Positions 35,878 to 49,300 of a stretch of DNA of 64,000 bases are shown in pieces. Each line of letters starts with the position of its first letter. Position 1 is the stretch's first letter. Below the pieces are notes generated by a model. That model saw only the letters and a program-made list of their open reading frames with translations. It searched no databases and was not told the DNA's origin. Position numbers and translations under genes: made by a program. Source of the stretch: Porites lobata (Eukaryota > Cnidaria > Anthozoa > Scleractinia > Poritidae); the NCBI GenBank assembly GCA_942486035.1, contig CALNXK010000034.1:751501-815500 (forward strand). The letters run 5' to 3'.

Positions 35878-37358
35878 TTTCTTTCAAGTCGTTTTAGTTA
35901 CATCGATTTAGCATTCGTCCGTAGTAACAACAGCTGGGAAACAAATAAGACACAGAGAATCCTTAACGACATGCCATTACCAACTGGATTACGAATTTGA
36001 AACGAGCTTTGTGACTTCTTGGAGGCATCCAAATAACCTTCTTCTTTTATTCCGCTTGAAACAACTGAAAATCATTCGAATTCGAGGCGAGGTCATTGAC
36101 GACGACTGGAGCCGGAATGTAAACAAGGTGCTAGCGTATAACGATGACTGACCACAAAAATGAAAGTCCGTTGGTTGACGCCGGTAACGAGGATGGGGGA
36201 TGCAAAAGACCCGTCAAATAACGTGATTGTGATGGCTTATCACATCTGCTGAGCCAACGAGTGTAATGAGCGATTATTTGATCCTAAAAGCCAACAGGAC
36301 TCTCTCCGAATCTTCCATGGTGACCGCTAGGTTTCCAAGACAGCTGTAGCTCTTAATAATGTCTTAACCGTGTGTCACTGGCAAGTTGCTTTTGTTTTTT
36401 CTATGGAAAGAAAGAAATGATCACAAATACTATTAAATAAGTTAAGAGCCCCTTATAAGCAAAGTAAGAATGAGTTTCAACGTTCACAGTTACGAAATTA
36501 TGAAACGAGAACCATAGTAACACTTATGAACTGCTGGCTCAACGCTAGACCTTGCAGGTATAATCTACTTGTACTCGGAGAACCTACTTTGAGTGTGAAG
36601 AGGTAAAATGTTCTTACTTCAACTCTAATTGGTGACCATGGAAAGTATGTTCATCACCACACTAAAGAATCGAACATAATTGGTAATGAAAGCCATAGAA
36701 AAGCGACGTGCTGGACATGCAGAGGTTCCAAGATTCTAATGAACGAACAGACAAATATTCTATAGTGGATGCGTCGGTTAGCCAAGAGTAATCTAAACCA
36801 AATTTACTGACGAGGCCAAGCCCAAAACCAACGGCGATTTATTTGCCGAGAAGGGCATTGTTGAGTCATTCTAGAGAAAGTTGGTTGTTGTTGATGTTTT
36901 TTTACGCCGCTGCAAAGTACTCATAAAAAACGAAGTACGTAAGCATTTTCTTGTGGGGTGAAAACCCTTAAAAAGATTTTTTACCTTGAAAGATGTTGGC
37001 AGATTGTACTTCAAGTAATAAACTTTGTCAACAAGTGTAAAGACATGTTTTCTATAGAGCGACTTAGGATTTTCAAATGCACTGGAATAAAATGCTTACT
37101 TGAAACCAACTTATCTTGTAGTGTGAGGCCAACAAACATCTGGCCCATCACAACCTGGTTCCCAGGGCTTTTCCTTTGAAAAAAGCCATGGGGATGAGGT
37201 TGAGCAAATCAGGGTGGTAAGCAACGGAAAAACAGTCACATGTGGATTGAATCTTTACACTCTTTTAGCTATTAGCACAGGTTAATGGGATCAGTAAAAA
37301 GCGTCGTTTTTCATAAATATATTATAGAACTGTGAAAAAGAGGCCTAGAGAGGCTCAC

Positions 37359-40300
37359 CCAGTTTGTATTCTCCTCGCTGGTAATCAGATCGATGATGGC
37401 ACGCAGAAGAGCACTTTCCTTGTCACCAGTCCCAGGACCTGCGCTCAGCTTCATTTTGGGCTGGGCTATCTTTTGTCTCAGCAGTTTGTCAAGTTCAACT
37501 CTCAGCTCCTATGAAGAAAGTTCATTTCATACTGTTTATACACGTCCTTTCGGCCGCTAGACTATTCAGGCTCGGTGTGTTAGCCATCCATTTGTGCATT
37601 ATGTATCGTAACCTGCGTAGTAGTCACTATACTAAGAGACACGGGGTATGAGATAAGCGATGCACGAGAGGAAGGAGGAAACGCGCGAGGAGAGAGGTAG
37701 TTCGGCCACTCACGCGCGTCTTATCCCTCGCTGGTACCCGGTTCAATACATGTATTTGTGCCTCGAATTTCTCATTCGCGTCTTATGCAGGGTAAATGCA
37801 TATTTCATACAAAGCTAATCACGATTGTGAAATATAAGACCAGAAGCCGGAAATTCGGGAATACCAAGATGGTTAGAGGAGAAGAATTTCTCTTGATGGC
37901 CGTTAGTTCCAACGAGAAATACGGGATATACGAGCCCGGACACAAGAAGGGACATCTTACAGAGAGGTGTAGCGGGGGCAAAATCATAAGCAGTACTCCC
38001 TCAGGGACGTGTAACAAGGAAGTGTAGCGAAGACACACAGTAGCTGGGTCCGCACAAACAAAAAAAAATGTCGCTGATGGTTGCTTTCCTCAATGCACGA
38101 ACAAGAGACGTGATTAGCTAACTCAGTTTTGATTTTGGTGATGGGACATGTTGCCCAAACGGGCACACGAAGGTTCATGGCGCACTTTCAATGATATTCA
38201 CCTGAACTATTCCCGGGATTTTTTTCTTCCAAGCCGCCTGAGTCACTGACTCATGAAATTTCCTCATGAAATTTCGCGCGACTTGTCGTGGCGACAAAAA
38301 TTTGTGTCGCATGAATTAAAAGATAAAAGCGTACGCAGACAGTTTCCCTGCGACATAACCCCCGAGTCTACCAACTTTTACTCACAATAATGTCGATAAT
38401 TAATACGTTCTTTTTGGCATGTATGAAATAGTCCGTAGGTCATCATTGAACAGTTAACTTTGTTTGGCGATATCCTAAAAACCACACAAACCTTAACCAA
38501 ATTAGCGATTCTTGTGGGAGATTTGAACTTAATGAAGTCGTCGACGGCCACAGTTTCATAGCCTTCTTCCATAAACACAGAAATATCACCACCAAAGAAT
38601 AACAAAGGAAAGGGAGCGATCATGGTGCTGTCGTACAGGAATAACTGCAACAAATAAACAGACCGTTTATTTTCACGCGGGCAAAAATATATCATTTACT
38701 CAAGCCATTTTTAGATTTACTCAATATAAATTGTTCATAGAACTAAATAACAAACCAAACACTCAGAGTTAAAGAAAATCAAAGAAGAAATGCAAGGAAG
38801 ACTAAAAAGTGCATGGTAATGGTTGGTAAAAGAAGATAAGATTACAATGGATTGCATATTAGAAAACTTTTCAGAATATCGGTTAGCTGTTTCTCGTAAG
38901 TGTGATGTAAAATATACAAAGCCCAACAGAATCTTACAAAATACTGTGAACTACTCCCTTAGAGTAGATTAAACGAGCACAAAACCACCTTTTATGATAC
39001 AAACAAGTTTTAGGATTTAAGTCACCAGAAAATTACCCTGCGAGCAGTGGTTTCTCCGGCCAGAAGAAACCACCGCTCGCAGGGTACAAGAAAACGGGTG
39101 TTAAGACACAGAACAAATACATGTAGCCTGGACCAAGCGAGTGAAATCGTCTGGACCAATTAGAACTCGGAAAGATCTTCAAGCTGACACGTGACAAGGG
39201 TACCAAACTCCAATAGGTCACTTCCGAGTACCAAAGACAATCACTTTCAAAATGAGGCCAAGTGCACAACCTTTCTTGTGAAAATGAGATTTATTTACAT
39301 GAGAATGAAAAACCATTTCCATGTCAAAGGCTGAACACTTAACCTCGTTTTGATACAGAGGCCCGGGGAAACTCGGAAATGGCCTATTTCACTGTGTTAG
39401 AATTAACACAAAACAAACAGCGGAAGAGCTGTTTTCCTTAGTTTTAAAAATGAAATTATAGGTTTGTTATAATACCGAGGATGACTTCATTTTTTCGTGA
39501 TAAATTAACCAGTTGTCCTCAAACACTTTGACGTCAACATTCACTGACTTGGGGTGAAGATACACCAAGCCATCTTCCTGTGTTCGAAGTTTAGGAGGCC
39601 TGCAGGTGGAAAACAAACAAACAACTTTTTGTGACTTCCATTTTGCGACGATGGCAAAGATGAAAGTATTTTTATTTGTAATTTTTGCGTACGTTGAAAA
39701 GGGTTATAGGTTTTACCGGTTTAAGATTTGTGTCGTCGGCTTATCATAAGAACGTTGCATGCGACAAAGCTGTGCCATGAAAACCGGCGTTTGAATTTGA
39801 CGTCCCCATAGTCTCTGATAATGCCCTCCCCTCCCGCTAAACAAAAATCACGGTTTAAGAGTAGAATCTTGAAAATTCTTGGACTTTTTAAGCAAACTAC
39901 GCTCACATCATCAAAGTATACTCGCCGATACCGTAACTGGTCAGTGAAGGGACATCAATGGACGTTCCAATGATTTCTCCCAAAAACCCCCGGGCCAAGT
40001 AATAAAACCTTGACCCGCCCAGGCACTTTTACAGTCTCAGTCTACATCCTTCCAAAAACACTCTGTAACTGATTTTATGTAACAAATTTTACAAATAAAA
40101 GTGTGCTATTCATAAAGTGGATCTTTGTTGTTATTAGGTGAACACTTCCATTCTCTGCATACTGCCCCCTCAAGGGGCTGAGAACAAAATGAATGTTATT
40201 GCCTACCTCTTAAACGATGGATGATGCTGTATACTGGCAACATTTGGATACAAACCCGCGCATAAAACGGCTTTTACAAGCTTTAAATTTTCTGCAAATT

Positions 40301-43300
40301 GTCAAACAAAGAACAAATATAAGGAAGAAGAAGAGAAACTTAAAGAAAAGGAAAAACTAAAGTACCTGAATTGCGATTGGCGGCAGGCGCCTTAGGATCA
40401 GCTGAATCGAGAAATCCAATCTCATGAAGTAATCCAGAAAATTGCTTCTTCATATCTTTTATCATCTGAAATTAAATAGAAAAAAATGAATATAACTTCG
40501 CTTAATGTTTCATTCAAAAATGTTTGGTTACCTCAAATATGTTGAGTCCTGGGCCCAGTTGTTCGAACGCCGGTTAGCGCTAACCCTGGATTAAATTTTA
40601 ACCCAGGTTTCTTTTTCTTTTTATCAAAAGCAACCTATCAGATAATTTTTTCTATTCTTTCTCCAGTCATCAAATTGTAGGCAAAGAGAATTACACTGAA
40701 TTTTCTTTTTAAGCTCTCATATCCAAGTTCAAATTTCGCACTAACCGTGGGTTATCTTAACCCAGCTTCGAACAACCCGGTCCTGCTTTTAAAGTATAAA
40801 ACAGACCTTTGTATTAGGACAACCTTAACAAAAGAAATATAAGCGAAGTCTACTTTAAACGCACCGAAAAGGACCGAGAAAACAACGTGCGAAAAGACCC
40901 GCATCCCAAGAAACAAGCTTGCTAGAAAACGATACGACCTTCTCATAGAACTGAATTCATCATTTTCATCCAAACGAATAAGAACACAGCGTAGTTTTGA
41001 TGCCTATAAGATTGGTACAACCGTACAAAATGCCCCCCTTTTAACGCGTTTGAAAACGACTGTTGTTTCAGTGGGGGTCTAAACCGAGGCTTTAAAAACG
41101 TTAAAAACGGTTACTACTGGCAACAGCACAGCCCATTAATGAAGTGGACCGGTATAAAAATTATGGGAAACTGTCCACACAGCCCTTTCCTAACCCAACG
41201 TTAAGAGACTGATTTCTTAATTAGAGCAAAATTATGGGTCACGGGACGGGAGGGTGGGCATTTTCCCGGCCACTCATCTTAAAGCGGTCTGAAACAACAC
41301 CGCGTTCAAAACAACAACAACAACAGAACAACAATGTTTGATAAAAAACGTCGATTACAAGTAAAACCCCATTTTTGCAAAAGCTAACATGAAGTCCTTG
41401 GAAGACCAATTTAGCTGTGTGGATTTTGCAGTAATTTTACCTTCATAGTATTCATAGAAAGGAAGTTTCGCCAGCAGAAGTCCCTTTCACGTCTATTTCT
41501 CACAGACTGTTCCCAGCCCTGATACCAAAAACAAATAAAAAACAAAATTAGAGCGGTTTTCACTTGACTGTCGTAAAACCAAAACCAAAGTAAATACACT
41601 AGCCAACCAAAGGGCGTAGTAAAACCAAAACCAAAACCAAAACCAATCCCTTTCGACAGTCAAGTGAAAACCGCTCTAATAGCTCAATACAAACAAAAAC
41701 ATCAATAATAATACTACAGTCAACTGCCTTTTAAGGGACAACCCTGTAAGACGGACACCTCTGTAAAACGGACACCTAGAGTTGGTCCCTGCCTTTCTTG
41801 ACTCCCTTTATTTGACTCTATAAAATGTACACCTCTGTGAAACGGACACCTAGAGTTGGTCCCTGCCTTTCTTGACTCCCTTTGTAAGACGGACACTAAG
41901 TCCTTGTTCCAATGGCGTCTGTCTTAGAGAGAGTTAACTGTAATACAAGTTTCGTTTGCACAAGTATAAATTAAAAGATAGTAAAAGCAGTTTGAACAAG
42001 AAAAATAAAGCACACACCATGCACCACTACTAAATTAAGAGGGGGATTGTCGGGGAGACTGTAACAGCTTAATAAGGTCAATTAAAGCGTAAGAGAGTAA
42101 GAAGTAACAGATACAAAGCAAATGGCCTCATACAACAAAGGATCAGGCAATCTAGGGAACGAACACTAGAACACTTTCAGGAAACGTCTGAGGAACATCC
42201 ATTAATGAGGACACTGAGCTGAAATCAAGTACGTTAGCTAAACAGTTCCAGATTCTACATGTTCTGGCGAGAAAATCCACAGAAACAGTGATTTCTTTAA
42301 AAAAAAAAAAAGGTTTTCACCTTTAATCTAAATTTAAAAAATTTAAAAGGGTTTAAAAGGCAGCTTATTTTTTGACATTCTACAACAAAGTAAATTTTAC
42401 AGCCATTTTGACAGTTAGGTAGCCACTAAAAAATCTGAAACGAAATCTAAGGCTGATGTGAGAGTAAGAACAGTCTACGTTGCATTTCACTCAAAGTTTA
42501 CTTATCATTGCCAACCCTGATAAGTAGTTGTTGCCCACATTTTGGACAGCTGGAGCAAGCAGTATCCAGTCACTTGTAAATCTGATGATAAAACATTCAC
42601 CTGGAAAGCATTTAGAAGGGCTAGATGATCACTCCGCGTGTCGCCAGCGAACTTAGAGCGCGCTTGTTCAGCTTCTTTCTGTTTACCCTATGGATTAAAA
42701 TCTTGACGTAAAATATACTCAACAACGTTATAGAGATCACATAATCAGTCCCAAAAAGCAACTCATTGTAGTCTCACACAAAAATTAAAAGCGACTTATT
42801 GGAGAAAATTAGCATCATGTTGAACAGGCAATCTGCACCCCGTGACTAGGTGTTCCCTCTACTTTTCGTTTACTACTCATTTCAGACATGAAAGAGCCAT
42901 CCCTTTATACGAGGTTGATTTTTGTGCCCACAGAGAAATCAACCCACTATTGTGTGAAGACCCACCACACTAAACGAGGTGAAATTTAGGTTATGAGGAT
43001 TACTACGGCATTCTGTAGTAAACCAGATGAGTATGCGCTAAAAGCATGCGTAAGGATGCGTAGGTCAGATTATTTACTTCCGGTACGAAACACCCGTTCA
43101 CATGGGAGCACAAAAATCGTGCTTAATCTGGTGTTTAATGCGTGAACAATACGCCTACCAGGTATGGATTTCCAGAGGAGTGAAAGCTATTTTTGTCAGA
43201 AACTGAGTAGGAAGACTATTAGGTCGGTTTGAGCTTACCAGTGGGAAGACAAAAGGATCCTTGAATCCTAAAACGGACGCAACAGTGAGCACAGGATCCA

Positions 43301-46300
43301 AACAAGAGAAGATTGCACCAAATAAGATCATTTTGCCGATTCGTGGACTGACAGGTAAGGCCGCTAAGTGATAACCAAGAGGAGTCAGTTCTTCGTTGCC
43401 GTCCAGTGCATTCTGCAATATCATCAACACAACATTTAACAAACAGGTACCATATTGCTTTGCATGTGTTCAGTAACAGATGATAGATTACGTCAAAATG
43501 TGGACTGTGGTATGAACAGGAAAATACGAGGTGCAGGCTAGCGTGTCACAAATGCATGCCGGTAACTGACGGCTTTTGGTGATTTAAAACGAAGCAGAAA
43601 CACGACATGTTCTGTTTAATGAAAATAAAATACAAATTACAAGCCTACGCTTCGAGGTTTTGTACCAGTTTAGGTATTTTTCAATTACGCTGCACTTTTT
43701 TTTTAAGTCTTTAACTGCTCAGTCGGGAGTAATAAGCCGTAAACTTTAAAACCCGTTAACTCCCTCGCAGACGTTCTTAGACACTGTGACCGGCGGTTGT
43801 ACTCCCTTATATGGCCTATACGAGGATGGGCCGCTGGACAGAGTATGCTTTTTGTCCTCTCTGTGCTAGACAGGGTATATAATTTCGCACGAGTCTGCCT
43901 TACTGTAAACAGGGTATTGCTTGCACGATTGATTTGATTTGCTTGATGAAATTCGCTTGTACTTCAAGTATACCGAAGAAATGACTATAACGTAAATTTA
44001 CTCTGTTGCAATTGCCAATAAAGGACTTAAAACCAAAACGGCGCGCATTTTATCCTTTTTCCTGAACAGGGTAATAAAATTGAGAGTGCTGTCCTAATTA
44101 GGATACGTATGTTAGGATTTGTTGTACTACACAGGGTCGGAGTTTCAAACCCTCAGCGACTCAACTATACCCAAATATTGGTCGAGAATCCCCCACCCCT
44201 CCCCCGGGGCTTCGTGGGGAAGCCCTAAGAATGTCTGTGTGGGAGGCTAGGTACCCGTGTGAGTGCAAGTGTTTACAGTCTAATTAGTCCATGAAGTTGT
44301 AGTAAAAAAATCAGTAAGAAGATGTGAGATGTGCTCACACTCCTACCAATTGCCGAAGTACTTCCAGTGCATTGATGACGGCCTGTTCCTCAGGAGGCTG
44401 CAGGGCCTTGGACAGGAAGGGTCTGATCATGCCCAGTTTAAGAATCTGACAAAGGCAAAACAACAAAACTATCAACGCTTGGTTTTGTAAATTAGCAAAG
44501 TGGGCGCTTTTCAAATCGGAAGTAAATGCGAAGTCGCTTTGACGCGAAAATACTTTTTCATTACTACAGAACGTAAACAAAGTTCATATTCACACATGGC
44601 CATCGGGGGTAGCCTACTGAGGGAGGCTCGGCCCTGAGGGTTCTTACCAGTTACATGGGGAAGCTGGAAATTCCGGATGGAAAATCAAGTGGTTCGCGCC
44701 ATTCCATTTAGAAGTTTCAGAAAACATGGGCTGTGATTAGAGATGATGCAATTTTTCTACTGGTTTTAGTCTTTAGCCGAGTTGGATATACCTTGTAGCG
44801 GATCGTCCTCCTACCACGTCAAATTTTGTAGTTTTATATTTATACACAAGATTAACACCCGGGTGGTTTATGTAAATGATAAGCATCCCATGCCTCAACA
44901 ACCCTTCCTTTCACTCACGCAGAGTGAGATATAGAGTGTGCGAGTGCAACGCGGCTCATCTAACTTTTGAGTCTGTGAAAAAAATCCAGTGCTGTGACCA
45001 CTCAAATGAAACGATTTTAGCTGTACTTTTACATAGTGCTTCTTATTTTTCAGCATTTTACAGAGTCAAATTAGAAAATATTGTTGAATCTTGACTATTA
45101 GTCACTCTTTAGAAGGAAAGAGCTAAAAATCCCACCGGATTGCGTACATCAATAGAAATGCAATTAAAGTCGCCTGGTATTCCTTTTCCCTTTTCGGTTA
45201 CTTTTCATTATAAATAGTTTCATGTAAATTTCATTTACGGATTAGACCAATTTCAATATATTAAAACTGATACTTGGTGCTGAGGTTTGAGGGAATAAAA
45301 CAAAAGAAATCATCTTGATGCTCAGTAATGAATAATACATTTCTTTTGTTTTGTTCCCTCAAGCCTCGGAGCCAAGTATGAATTTTAATATATACTGAAA
45401 TTGGTCTAATCCGTAAATGAAATTTACAAAATTGGTCTGTTATTTGGACCAGGTTTTATCTGCTCATTTCCTAATTTTGTCAACTTGAACTGACCCTAAG
45501 GCCCAGTCCACACGTATCTGTTTTTGTTTGAAAACGGACAGTTTTTTCCCCGATTTGGCTTACCGTCTACACGTATCCGGTAAAAACGGTCACCGAAAAC
45601 TCATCTTTTCAAGAACGCTCCCAAGAGTGGAGATTTTTGAAAACGCCGGCTTTCCGTTTCTGTGTGGACGGACGAAAACGGAGGTTTTCGAATGCGACGA
45701 TGTCATACATCATATACTACTAGCATGATGCATGCTCCATAAGAGATGCTATATTTCTAGCGTTTTAGCGTTTTCGTGTGGACGGGCGAAAACGATTCGA
45801 ATACGCTACGTTAGCCCGCGTAGCAGGCACTTGGAAGTAGTGGGCGAAAGACAGAAGGGGCGCGCGCGAGGGAGACACGCTCGTCTCCTTCTCGCGCGCC
45901 CTTTTTTTCTTGTGCCCACTACTTTCAAGCGCCTGCTACGCAGGCTAACGCTAGTGTGCATGCGTATTTTTTTGAAAACGGAGAAAAAATTCTCCGTTTT
46001 CAACGAAGGAAAGAAGGACTCGAAGAGGTCTAAACGGATTACCTTTATCTGAAGACACAATTCTTCGAGGGGTGTCCTCATCATCTCTGGCAGCTGATAA
46101 TCTTCAAGAGCCTCAGCACGGTGTTGAGTGAACAAATGGAAACAGTAGCCAGGCTGGACTCTGTGTAAAAATCACTCTTTTATTTTTCAGAATTAAATTG
46201 AAGTAGCTTTACTATGTTCTGTACTCAAACTTTGGGTACGTATTTTTGGAGCGCTTAAAGTGGTTTTCTGACAAGGTTTCTTCTGTAAGCCCGAGTTTTT

Positions 46301-49300
46301 TTTCCGCATACGGTCAATTTGTTACACTTTTTGGCACCATCCCGTACGGCTTGCTTTAAAGGTACGGGAACCTATACCCTGGGTTCCAGAGGCTTTTCAT
46401 GCGCGGTTTCAGGTCGCCGCTCGTGTCTTCGGCCTATGGCCGACGAAGCTCCTCGTCGCACGCGAGAAAAAACCTCTGGTACGCAGGTTAGGCAACCTAC
46501 CGGTAATCCGCAGAAAATGCTGTTGCGTCATTATTGGTGTGCTCGGTAAAGAGGACAGAGTGAGAGAGGACCACGACCACGACGACAACGAAAACGTCAA
46601 AAAACAATTGGTTTTATGAGCACAACAACAGTTCTGCACATGCACCACGATTTTTAGTACATTTCTTTGACGTCCACTACACGACTACGACGTGAAACTT
46701 CCTAAATGCAACGTTTCATGGGGGACGAGAAGATACGACGACGAATTTCTCTTTCAGCCTTTTTGAACCTGGAGAAAGTACTTAAGAATTCAAGTTTAGG
46801 AGAAATCGCCTTTATTTGAAAAACTGAAGGGTCCAAATAGACGCGATAAAGTTTGAAGGGATGCAAATTAATTTTTTGCTATGTTTTCATTGCCGTCGTT
46901 GTCGTCGTTGCTCAAGCTCCCTACTATTTTCGTAACAAAGGAATCTTTCCAACTGATGAATATTATAGGGAGCAATAGCTCTTGAGAGGAGTAATTTTCT
47001 CTTCCAACACAGAGCCACATTTTCCTCGCGTAAAGTGCAAAACCCAACACTGCCTTTGATTTGCTGGTTAATGGTCTTCCATCAACATTTTCTGTTTAAC
47101 AGCAAATCTTGGCTAAAAACTTCAGAAATTCATATATCATAAGAAGAAAAAGGCAATCTATATTCGGGATGTTCGGTTCCTACGAGTACTTCGGGCTATC
47201 GACTACAATGCGAAACATGCAAAAAAGAAAACAAACAGGTGTCGCGATAATCAAAAATCAGCTATTGTTCAGCACTTTGCTCTTTAGACTTCTCGCCGCT
47301 AGTGAGCAAAACAACCTCAGGCCTCCATGGTAAGGCCGTTGATGTTCCAAAACAAAACTACTGCAAACTGACAGTCATTTGAAGGTGAATGAAAAAAGTT
47401 ATTCTAGCACAAATAAACTAGCCATAACGTAGGTTATTTGTTGCGCGAAAATTTCGCGTTGTTCCCCCCCCCCCCCGAGGGGGTAGTCGCCTAAAAAATG
47501 TGGGGGGGGTCTGTCGTACCCCGTACGAAAAAAAAATTTGTGACCTGTCAGTTCCCCATAGAGTGCTGAAATAATAATGAAAAAAAACGACTACCGTTTG
47601 GTACTTTTACAGTTGTGGGCCTCCAACAAGTATCGAACACGAAAATGACAAAAAAACTGTTTAATAATTTCCCCTCTTCACATAACAAAGTAGATGTTTG
47701 TCCCTCCTGGCGGTTAAAGGATTGACCCAAAAATGGCATTTAAGAAAATGCTCGAAAAATGTTCATTATAGAGAGAATTTTCGTTATCAATCCCAATTCA
47801 GTTTTAAGAGGGTTTAAGAGCACAAAAATGTAGGTATGACAAGTTGAGAGTTTTAATACAGAGAAAAATGATCCTCTACATGGCTGTATTGAGGTGAAAT
47901 TGAAATATATATCTTTTACATTTAGAGCAAAGACATTAATTACAATTTACATTTTCTCTGATCAAAAATAGCAATTTTTCGGGAAAATGCCTTTAAAATA
48001 CTCGAATAATGCTTAATGCGTTTGCCTCACTAAAATGCTCGAAGACATGCCAGTATAATGTGCAAAAAGCCTGTGTGTTTCTCTTGGCTGTTTACAAGAC
48101 CAGTCGGTATCTTAGTAACGTTTAATTTAATGTAAAAAGAGAAGTTTCAGTGGATTCAAATTCATAATCGCCTGCGAGACTTTGAGGTTTACAATAAAAA
48201 AAGGACATTGATAACTTTATTACTTTGGGGCTTACAAAATGCTATATTCACAATGAAGAAAACGTTACGCTGTGAAGAATCAAAAGTATGAGCTGCGTAG
48301 AAATCGTGCGAAGTGAAATTTAATAAAAGTTTTGTATGTTATGAGCGCTGAGAAGCGAGAAACTCTACAAATTCTCTCAAACTGCAAGTTCTGGAAAGAA
48401 AAGGCGGATAAACCAGCAATCAATCAAGCGGGAAATTGAATTCACTGCCTGCTAGCAGAGGTCTCTCAAGACGAGGCAAACTTGCCTCGTCATGAGAGAC
48501 CTCAGCTCGCAGGAAATTGAATTCACGACAATAGACCCAACTTTAATATGTTAAAAATCGTAGTTGGCCTAACTTGCTCCGAGTAAATGTAAATGCTGTA
48601 ATATTGTATTTTTCCTTTATCTCTTGTACGTTGTTTTTATTTTTCCTCCATATAAATGTAAGTATTATCATTAGAAGTGTTGTAACCAAATAAATGTTAT
48701 TAAAAAAAGGAAAAAAAAAAAAACTTGCTCCAAGGCTTTGGGGGGATAAAACAAAAGAAATGAATTTTAAGTAAAGTGTTTTGCTTTAATGGCTTAAATA
48801 TATTGCTTTTACGATTGGTTCACGTACTCGTCGCTGTTAACAACAGAAGGATAGTTAAGAACATTGCTGGCAGTTGGTTAGCGTCAAAAGGGGCTTTGAT
48901 TGAAGGATTAGTTGGGCGAAATCTTACCCTTGTTACTTTATGATGGTTCGTATCCCACGCGTTCTCAAAACGTTTGTTATTTTATCAACTTGTACTCTAA
49001 CAGCCTTCATTGTAATCATTAATAGTTTTAGTCATTTCTTACCTTGGGCAGAAACAGTTCCAAGCCGTGTCAAAGAACAGTAAGTACGATTACCTTTTAT
49101 ATTAAATGAATAAATGCTATATAGACTCTTACTTGAATTGCATGCAAGGCTGACTTCGATCGGGCTATTTTGTTTGTGCAAGGCCTAACTGTCCTTTCTA
49201 ATATACTGCCAGGAAGTTAAATAAAATCGACAAGACCTTTCCACGGTACATTTAGGAGAGCATGCGTGGATTTGGTTTAGGGCGGCACGATTTCTGAAGC

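Larger units (their letters stand above)
34225..37358. other. Spacer between AGBL5 and DHX36-type gene
   Basis: No gene supported. It should contain the AGBL5 promoter and first untranslated bases, plus the last short coding piece and 3' UTR of the helicase gene. If the helicase donor at 37358 is not used, the frame instead ends at a TGA at 37311-37313. Foldback repeats lie at 34430-34570, 34909-35024 and 35746-35877. Confidence 0.5.

Noticed and set aside
45806..46135. 109-codon minus-strand frame taken as one exon
   Set aside because: Only 46043-46160 matches the helicase; the part below 46043 reads into the nested hairpin beyond a good GTAATC donor.
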